Positions 57,398-64,000 of a DNA stretch of 64,000 bases are shown one piece after another. Positions within the stretch are counted from its first letter, which is position 1. Every line of letters starts with the position of its first letter. Source of the stretch: Prunus persica (taxonomy: Eukaryota > Streptophyta > Magnoliopsida > Rosales > Rosaceae); the NCBI RefSeq assembly GCF_000346465.2, contig NC_034009.1, forward strand, positions 39,662,456-39,726,455. Reading direction: 5' to 3'. The notes under the pieces were generated by a model. It worked only from the letters and a program-made list of their open reading frames with translations. It was not told the origin of the DNA and made no database searches. A program made the translations under genes and the position numbers.

Positions 57398-58171
57398 ACA
57401 TATCAAAGGACAGCCAAAAAATCAATCAAAGACAAAAACTCAAAATGATCACTTGATCTCAAAAGCCTTCAAAACACTGAAGCAAGCAAAGCTCATTGAG
57501 CCACAACGAACAAGTCAGCTAGAATTCAGAATCTTTAGAGTCAGTTCAGTTTCAGAGAAATAATCAAAGAAAGCGAGATCTCTCTCGTTACAAATTTGGT
57601 TCAGCTTAAAGCCAAAACAAGCAGAGTTCAGGTTCTTACAAATATGAAAACCTCAATAAATTTATGGAGAGCCCTGATCAAGCAAAACAGGTACTACAGT
57701 GCAGTTCTAGCTTAGTAATAATCAAATCCACCCACTTCTGCCCCTTCCAGATTGAGAAGGTCCCAATTCTGCCCATTCAAAAAGCCTTCCAAGACTTGAA
57801 ATAGATTAAAGCTCTGCCAAACTCAAATGTTGGAATCAATTCGCAGCTGAAACATGACAGTTGAAGGTGTTGATAGTCCAGTCCAGCACAGACATACCCA
57901 GTCTAGCCCAGATCAGAAGCATTCACCGAGGCAGAAATTGAAGTCCAAAGCTCTTTTTGTCTTTTTAGAGTTGGTCTTCCTTTTCTGAGCTTTGTAAAAG
58001 GCAATTCTGCCTAAAACAGTTCACTTTCTTATCATTTATTCTGGCCAGAACTACCAGTTTTGTACTGTGAAAAATTATGAAGTCCTCACCAGTCTAAGGC
58101 AAGAAAAGAACTTACTTGGGAGATATTCCTCACCAAATTCACAACCGTTTGTTTAGAAATCAGTAACTTGG
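57398..58171. other. Continuation of the unclassified region
   Basis: Sequence interrupted by the Cassandra LTR; no coding feature supported. Confidence 0.4.
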
Positions 58172-58330
58172 TGTAACGACCCGGTCCTAAATAAATTGGT
58201 AATTATTAATTTATTCAGATAAAAGACCATTTTGCCCATAGAATATTTTAATAGGTTTACATGTTGACCCGGGAGGCTTCGGTGAAATTGTTACATCTCG
58301 GTCCGAAAAAGTGTTAAAATAATTAAAGTA

Positions 58331-58800
58331 GAGTGCTGCTAAAAGAACCCTAAAATTAACTGAGTACACCCTATGATCTAAGTACACCCTAATATTTTAA
58401 TTAAAATATAAAATTAACTAAGTACACCCTATAAAACTATCAAAAATAACACTGATACACCCTAATACTTGTAGCATTATTTTATAGTTGATTATTTTAA
58501 TAGTGTTTATAAATCTTTGACTTTTCATATGGATTTATGCTTCTACTAAAATTGTTGCCACTTTTTTTCCAATTCCAAGTTCTTGCAATCACCACATCTT
58601 TCGTTAAAAACACAATAGGACAAGCAATCTCTTGATTAGGGTTGAATATGGTTAGTAGGGTGTACTTATTAATATTATATTTGTTTCACAATTCCATATA
58701 TCCTTTTTGGTCATTTTATATTAGGGTAAACCAGTAATTCAATATATACTTTTATAGTAGGGTGTACTCAGTTAATTTTAGGGTTCGTTTAGCAGCACTC
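58331..58800. mobile_element. GAGTGCTGCT-family MITE, 470 bp (complete)
   Basis: The ends GAGTGCTGCTAAAAGAACCC and its inverse …GGGTTCGTTTAGCAGCACTC are near-perfect inverted repeats of about 45 bp including GTACACCCTA. The perfect 8-bp duplication TTAAAGTA (58323-58330 and 58801-58808) points to the hAT superfamily. No coding capacity. It is the reference copy for the elements at 1-314 and 28539-30195. Confidence 0.88.
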
Positions 58801-60584
58801 TTAAAGTAAGAGAGAATAAAATGAAATAAACATTAAAATAAAATGATTTGAATTAATTAAGGTTTTTGAGAAATTAAAATATTATTTAATATTATAAGGG
58901 GAAAAAGATCATTTTAAGTTTGGGAAGGAATTTGGAAATTCCAATTGTACCGTTGTGTAGAGCATGTCGAAACGAGTCCGTAGACACGTAGTGGACTCGA
59001 ATCGTAGTTATAACGGAGAAATGGCGATCAAAAGAAGTTCAGTGGCATAGCCATAAATATTTCGAAGTTCAGTTTTTTTAAAACCCAAATTTCTTCTCTC
59101 TGGGGAGTGGGAGAGCCAACTTCAAATGGTGATTTCTCCCAACTCCGACCACCACACTTCCCTCTTCCTTCAGTTTTGGCATCATGATGGGTTCCATCCC
59201 GGAATGACACATTTTCGACGCTAAGGACGTCACAAATGGTATTTGAGATGCTTTGTAAATTTGTAACCATGGAAAACACAATGAACTTTATGTTCGGAGT
59301 TGCAAGAGAACATTAAGGGGAATATGGAGAGTGGGAAAATAGTAATAAGTGGAGATCTGTATGCTTACTTACTACTGAACTTCCGTCGTGGTGGTTAGTA
59401 TGAAAAAGTGTTAGAGATTATAGATTTTATGGAGGAACATGGTTGTACACTGATAAGTAGTCGGTAGGAGTTGATTTAAGTTCCAAGAGAAATTCATTAT
59501 GAACTGGGATGAATTACTGCAAGATTCTTGCTGTTTTGAAGTTATTGATTTTAGGGGCATCACCTCTGAATGATCATAATAACCATGCGTGGGCTCTGCA
59601 TGAGGTTTCTTTGACATTGTTTGATTTTGTGTATTGATAATTACACTTAGGGGTGTCACGTTTCTAGAAACGTGTCTATCCAAATTGTTGTATCTCAATA
59701 TCCTATGGAAGGAAAGCTGAGAAGCTGAAAATACTGGATTTATGGTGGTGAGATAAAAATTGTCAGGAACTTTCAAAAGTCAAATTATTTCACAAAGGGA
59801 AATACTGGAGAGAAGTATTAGAGAATTTTCTTTGGATAAGTTATATAGGAGTGGAGGAGTTGCGAGTTTAACCAAGGAGGGTTGTGACAATTTAAATTGA
59901 GAAGTAGTGGTGTTGGGTGAAGTATTATTTCATTCGCGTGGGCTTGAATGCCGCGATTGACAGGAATGGAACATTAGGGTTCTTCTTCCTTGCTCTCTCA
60001 CGCGAGCTCGCCATAGAGAGTATTTCTTGGCGTGGTACTGGCTTCGTCCGACCTCCGATTACTGTGATTTTTGAAAGGACCCGGCCCAAATTTCTCAAAA
60101 TCCGAGGCGAATCCTGTGAAATTCCCGACATCACTCCGATGCCAGGCCCACTTACTAAAGACCGAGACTTTCTGCCGAACTTTCGGCAGAGTCTCCCCTA
60201 TAAATTGGACATTTTCCAAAACTACCACCTGCATAAAACACAATTTATATCCCCAACTGGCAGCATGCACAAGATAATTTCATGCAAATCACATAATCGG
60301 CCTGCGGCCTTCAAATAATTCAAAACGAAACCACCAAGCACACTATCAAATTAATTCCTACCTTAAACAAGGCAAACAATAAATTTAAATATGAATTATG
60401 ACTACTAAATTTCAACATACGAGGTTTTAACCTCCTAACACAATCACATCTATGTCCGCGGCTGCACCTAATAACCTTAGGCTGCCTACGTACCTTCACT
60501 GAGGGATCAAGCCACACGTAGTTCTTCCGTAAAACCCAATTCCACACATAGGCAATACCTTTATTCATTTCTCTGTATTTCACA

Positions 60585-61145
60585 TAATCTCCCCATACGC
60601 CAGTACTACCATTGCCACGTATGGGACTTGTCAACAAGCCGGATAACCTACACCACGTGCGATCTCAACATAATATCACATAATCTCCTCATACGCCGGT
60701 ACAACCAGCGCCACGTATGGGGCCTGTCAACACGCCGGATAACCTACGCCACGTGCGACCTCATCATACTATCACATGATCTCCCCATACGCAGGTACAA
60801 CCAACACCACGTATGGGGCCTGTCTCAACGCCGGATAACCTACGCCACGTGAGACCTGAACATAATATCACATATCTCCTCATACGCCGGTACAACCAAT
60901 GCCACGTATGGGGCCTGTCAACACGCCGGATAACCTACGCCACATGCGACCTCAATATACTATCACAATATCTCCCCATACGCCGGTGCAACCAACGCCA
61001 CATATAGGGTCTGTCTCAAATTGGATAACCTACGCCACGCTAGACCTCAACATCATATCACAATATCTCCTCATACGCCGGTACAACCAACGTCACGTAT
61101 GGGGTCTGTCCGCATGCCGGATAACCTACGCCATGTGGGACCTAA
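60585..61145. repeat. 96-bp tandem array with G-box-like cores, about 6 copies
   Basis: CATACGCCGGTACAACCA-like starts occur with ATACGC at 60595, 60691, 60788, 60882, 60978 and 61073. Each unit contains the inverted pair CCATACG…CGTATGGGG and a GCCACGTG(C/A)GACC segment (CACGTG is the plant G-box). ORFs across it are artefacts. Confidence 0.88.
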
Positions 61146-62293
61146 CTTTCACAGAGTGGTACTTGTAGTGTAACCAAAATCTGGGGAGGTGCCTAAGGTA
61201 GTGCATATAGCACTTCAAACTGACATTCTCTCACTTATCTAAACTAATACTAGAGGTCTTCCCATTTTAATGGTACCAGTCTATAGTAGATTGTAACGTA
61301 ATTTAATCATAAAAATAATATTATTTCTAGACCAACGATTATTCACATAAACATGAATTTCATAATTTCACTATTTAAAATAATATCTAAAAGTTTCCTA
61401 TAATACAAATAAACACTCTAAAGATCCCAACTTAGTCAACACAGCTCAACAATGCTCAAGACCTGTCATTAGGGTCATTATGATCCTTCTAGGAAGGTAA
61501 AACTACCTCGAAAGACTCAAGGTCAACCAAGGGTCAAACCACCCACAATTGGTCAAACGGGCCCACGGGGCCCACGACCTCCAAATTCCAATCCGAAGGT
61601 TCCTATGGGATCTACAAGGTATAGGACACTCGTCTTGCAAGTTAAGCCTAGATCGGATGGTCAGATCGCTCACGATCGCACAATCTGATGGTTAATATAA
61701 AACATAAACTTTAAATTATTTAATCGGAACATCCGGGGCTCCCGATTCACGATCTGTTCCTACACGATCCTAGAAATACATAGATTAACATATATTAAAT
61801 TTGAGACCATCCAACGGTCCTAACCTATCGAACCCGGATAACGCGCAATAGGCGATATTCGTTCGATAGTCAAACGACGTCCGAATTGAGATTTACGAAA
61901 TCCTACGCACTCGTGACAACCTAAGGATCTCATTGAGACATATTGCTATCCCAAAACCGACCGAAATCCAATTCGAAAATCGAGTTACTTACGTTAAGAA
62001 TCGACCGAATCCTACCCAACAGGCAGCTAGAGCATGAAAAGTATGTGAGAAACCATACCTCACTCGTCGAAATCAGTGGCCAAAGGAGGGAGATCGACGA
62101 TAGAGAAGTTCGGACGAACTGACCGCTTCTTCTCCATTTTTCAGCGAAACCACGGTAGCTGGTGGCGGGACCTAGCTGGGGTTGGAAGAGGATGACGCCC
62201 CGGTCATTTTGGTATCGGCCTCGTGGTCATCGGTGGCCGGATGAGAAAACAGCCGGCGAAAATGTGACCGGCTGCCGTTGCGCACGCGAGAGA

Positions 62294-62296
62294 GAC

Positions 62297-62329
<33 letters not shown>
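62294..62329. repeat. (GA)n microsatellite
   Basis: A run of GAGAGA of about 36 bp; ORFs with Glu-Arg repeats on either strand derive from it. Confidence 0.9.
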
Positions 62330-62333
<4 letters not shown>

Positions 62334-62575
62334 TGATTGTGCCACTGAGATTCTTTTGACCATATCTCTCTCGTTACAACTCCGATTCAAGCCCACCACG
62401 TGTCTACGGACTCATCTCGGTACGACCTATCCAAAAATACCAATCACTACCCCAAATACTTTTTGGATCAGAAAGTGACCAAATTACCCCTACCTCAATG
62501 GTAACTTTGTAATTTCACTTAAATAATTTAAATAAGGGATTAAATTTGGAGTCGGGGTGTTACAATTTTTGTTGC

Positions 62576-64000
62576 TAAATGTTGTCATCATTTCTCCTCT
62601 ACATCACTCAGTGATCATTCACTCCCATTTCTCTAGTTTACACGGTGAATTTTATTTCTAAAATTTCTTAAAATTCCGGCCACTGTGAGTTTGACCAGCG
62701 ACTTGGGTTACTTTTGCCCATCTTTTTGGAAATGGAACCGATTTGAGGAAGATTAGGAGGAAAGATACATAGGCCGCTGAGGCAGAAGTAAAGCCGGAGC
62801 TTTACCATAGACAGAAGTTGTTTTAGAAGTCCTGGAAGATTGTGAACAGGAATTGGAAGTTTGCATGGGGTGATAGGATTTTTAGTACTTGTGCAAACAG
62901 TGTTAAAAATCACATAAAATACTTGCAAGAATACAAGGCTATTGTAGTCTAGATGCTCATGCAAGGTCGTTTTCCTCAAGGACTAATTAGCAATTTATGT
63001 AAAAATAAATTCCAATTACTACTTAAAATAAAAAGTCAAGAAAGATGATTATAAATTTGGTTGATTCTAAAAAACAAATATTAAACAAAAACAAATACGA
63101 TTGAAAGAAAGAGTTTTGAATATCAATTTATAAAAACACTAGGGTTTCACCATCACCTAGCAATCCTATGAACTTTTACCAATTACTTATGATTTGCACA
63201 TGCCACTTTGAAGGTTAGGTTTTCCTAATGTATATTCTACTTAGAACCTCCAACACAGAATGTATATCCAACATGCAACCCGTCCGGACGTTCGGATCAA
63301 ATCTGAACATGAAAGACTCATTAAGTTTTGTGAAAACCCTTTGAAAAACCATGCAACCCTTAAGACGTGGTGTTCATCTTAAGTGAAATTACAATTATTA
63401 ATCAGAAGAAGCTAGCATCAATTTCAGGGAACCTTCCGACCAAAATTGCATCCAATTACTTTTCTAAAGATCCTAATGGTGATCAGGCATTAAGACAATT
63501 AGATAGTTTAAAACAGTGATTAACAATTCAAAATACGCATGCACTCATCATAAGCAATTAAATAAAAATCACATATTCATGCTAAGGTTCAAGGCTTCAC
63601 CCTAGCAAAAGAAATTTAGTTACGCATACTCATAATTGAAATCCAAGAAAATATCATTAAGAAGAAAAGAACGAAAACACCTGAAAGTTGTGAAAACCCA
63701 AAACCCTAGCAATTGCTCTCCACAATGCAAAGTTCAAAAGTGAAAAGGGAGTCCTCCATTCCTTGTGAGAAAGAGCTTAAATACCCCTTAAAACCTAGCT
63801 GCCAATGTACAGCTTTTCTATCCCCACAAGGAAACTAATTAAAATAAAATAATACTAGGAAATAAAGTCCAAATTGGAATAGGAGAATCTGCTCAAAATC
63901 TGCCCAGCCACGTTTTGGCCCCAAATCTCCTCCAAATCTGGCCCAAGATAGCTTGTTTTAAAGATAAAAAATGTTCTGAACACTTCTTTAGAAGGCCACG
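62576..64000. other. Right edge, repeat-like, no gene recognised
   Basis: AT-rich sequence with no convincing exon, element terminus or RNA gene. The minus-strand ORF 62668-62979 is not recognised. Confidence 0.4.

Larger units (their letters stand above)
58172..62575. other. Region bounded by related inverted sequences (candidate old TIR element or two repeats)
   Basis: The left border begins GTAACGACCCGGTCC and the right border ends ...GTCGGGGTGTTAC. Both borders share, inverted, a segment like GAGTCCGTAGACACGT followed by GAATCG.AGTT.TAACG and CAGTGGCA (58973-59047 and 62336-62410). No matching target duplication is seen, so two independent insertions are as likely. Internal ORFs (59411-59776, 59917-60318) are not recognised. 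Confidence 0.35.

Noticed and set aside
59411..59776. A minus-strand 121-residue ORF as a retroelement pol fragment
   Set aside because: A weak resemblance (NPVFSASQL) to the pol C-terminal HPVFHVSxL motif was considered, but no neighbouring pol motifs are present.
60628..61168. Repetitive ORFs over the 96-bp array
   Set aside because: They are tandem-repeat translations without domain signatures.

Overview
This window is plant nuclear DNA, from a eudicot and probably a woody member of the Rosaceae. That family-level guess is inference from the mix of 5S-bearing Cassandra LTRs, BURP and DUF247 genes and Mutator/CACTA families; nothing in the sequence proves it. The DNA is AT-rich, gene-poor and densely packed with transposable elements, many nested. 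Only one clearly intact host gene is visible, an RD22-like BURP-domain gene at 35.6-37.2 kb.

Region 1 (663-18162) is the most striking object: one 17.5-kb Mutator-like element (MULE). It has inverted ends of about 120 bp and a perfect 9-bp target duplication (TATTTTTTA at 654-662 and 18163-18171). From the left end it carries a decayed mudrA transposase (1527-3959, +). From the right end, converging on it, runs a spliced DUF1985/Ulp1 (C48) protease gene (16260-12753, -). Between them lie cargo modules: an uninterrupted, apparently intact intronless copy of the recombination gene XRCC3 (5104-4241, -), two divergent copies of a coiled-coil 'GFE.FR' protein, intron-bearing exons of a DUF1664 gene, a 1.1-kb pyrimidine-rich degenerate repeat and a 62-bp hairpin array. 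Both element ends carry a CT-rich leader followed by a 5' intron, so each end probably acts as a promoter.

Region 2 (18172-24.7 kb) holds a small non-autonomous Copia-type LTR element (19145-21120, TSD AATAA). It sits beside a DUF247 pseudogene that is split by a 2.25-kb hAT element (21294-23542, TSD CTGCTAAT). Two further DUF247 fragments lie at 49.2-49.6 kb (-) and 55.6-56.0 kb (+).

Region 3 (26.3-37.2 kb) contains several degenerate duplications of the 5' flank of the BURP gene, one still carrying its proximal promoter but no gene. They are interrupted by MITEs and a Cassandra solo LTR. The intact BURP gene follows.

Region 4 (37782-48589) is a 10.8-kb two-gene CACTA (En/Spm) element, TSD AGA, with a TNP2/TNPD-like gene and a TNPA-like (Transposase_24) gene. 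Both are interrupted by a few in-frame stops. GCGCGACGAA-type motifs are arrayed at both ends and also in the middle, just upstream of the second gene. A related element without transposase genes occupies 50264-54217 and contains 108-bp and 345-bp tandem arrays.

Region 5 (56-64 kb) is repeat-derived DNA: a second Cassandra solo LTR (TSD GGTGA), a 470-bp MITE (TSD TTAAAGTA), a 96-bp array with G-box-like cores, and unclassified sequence.
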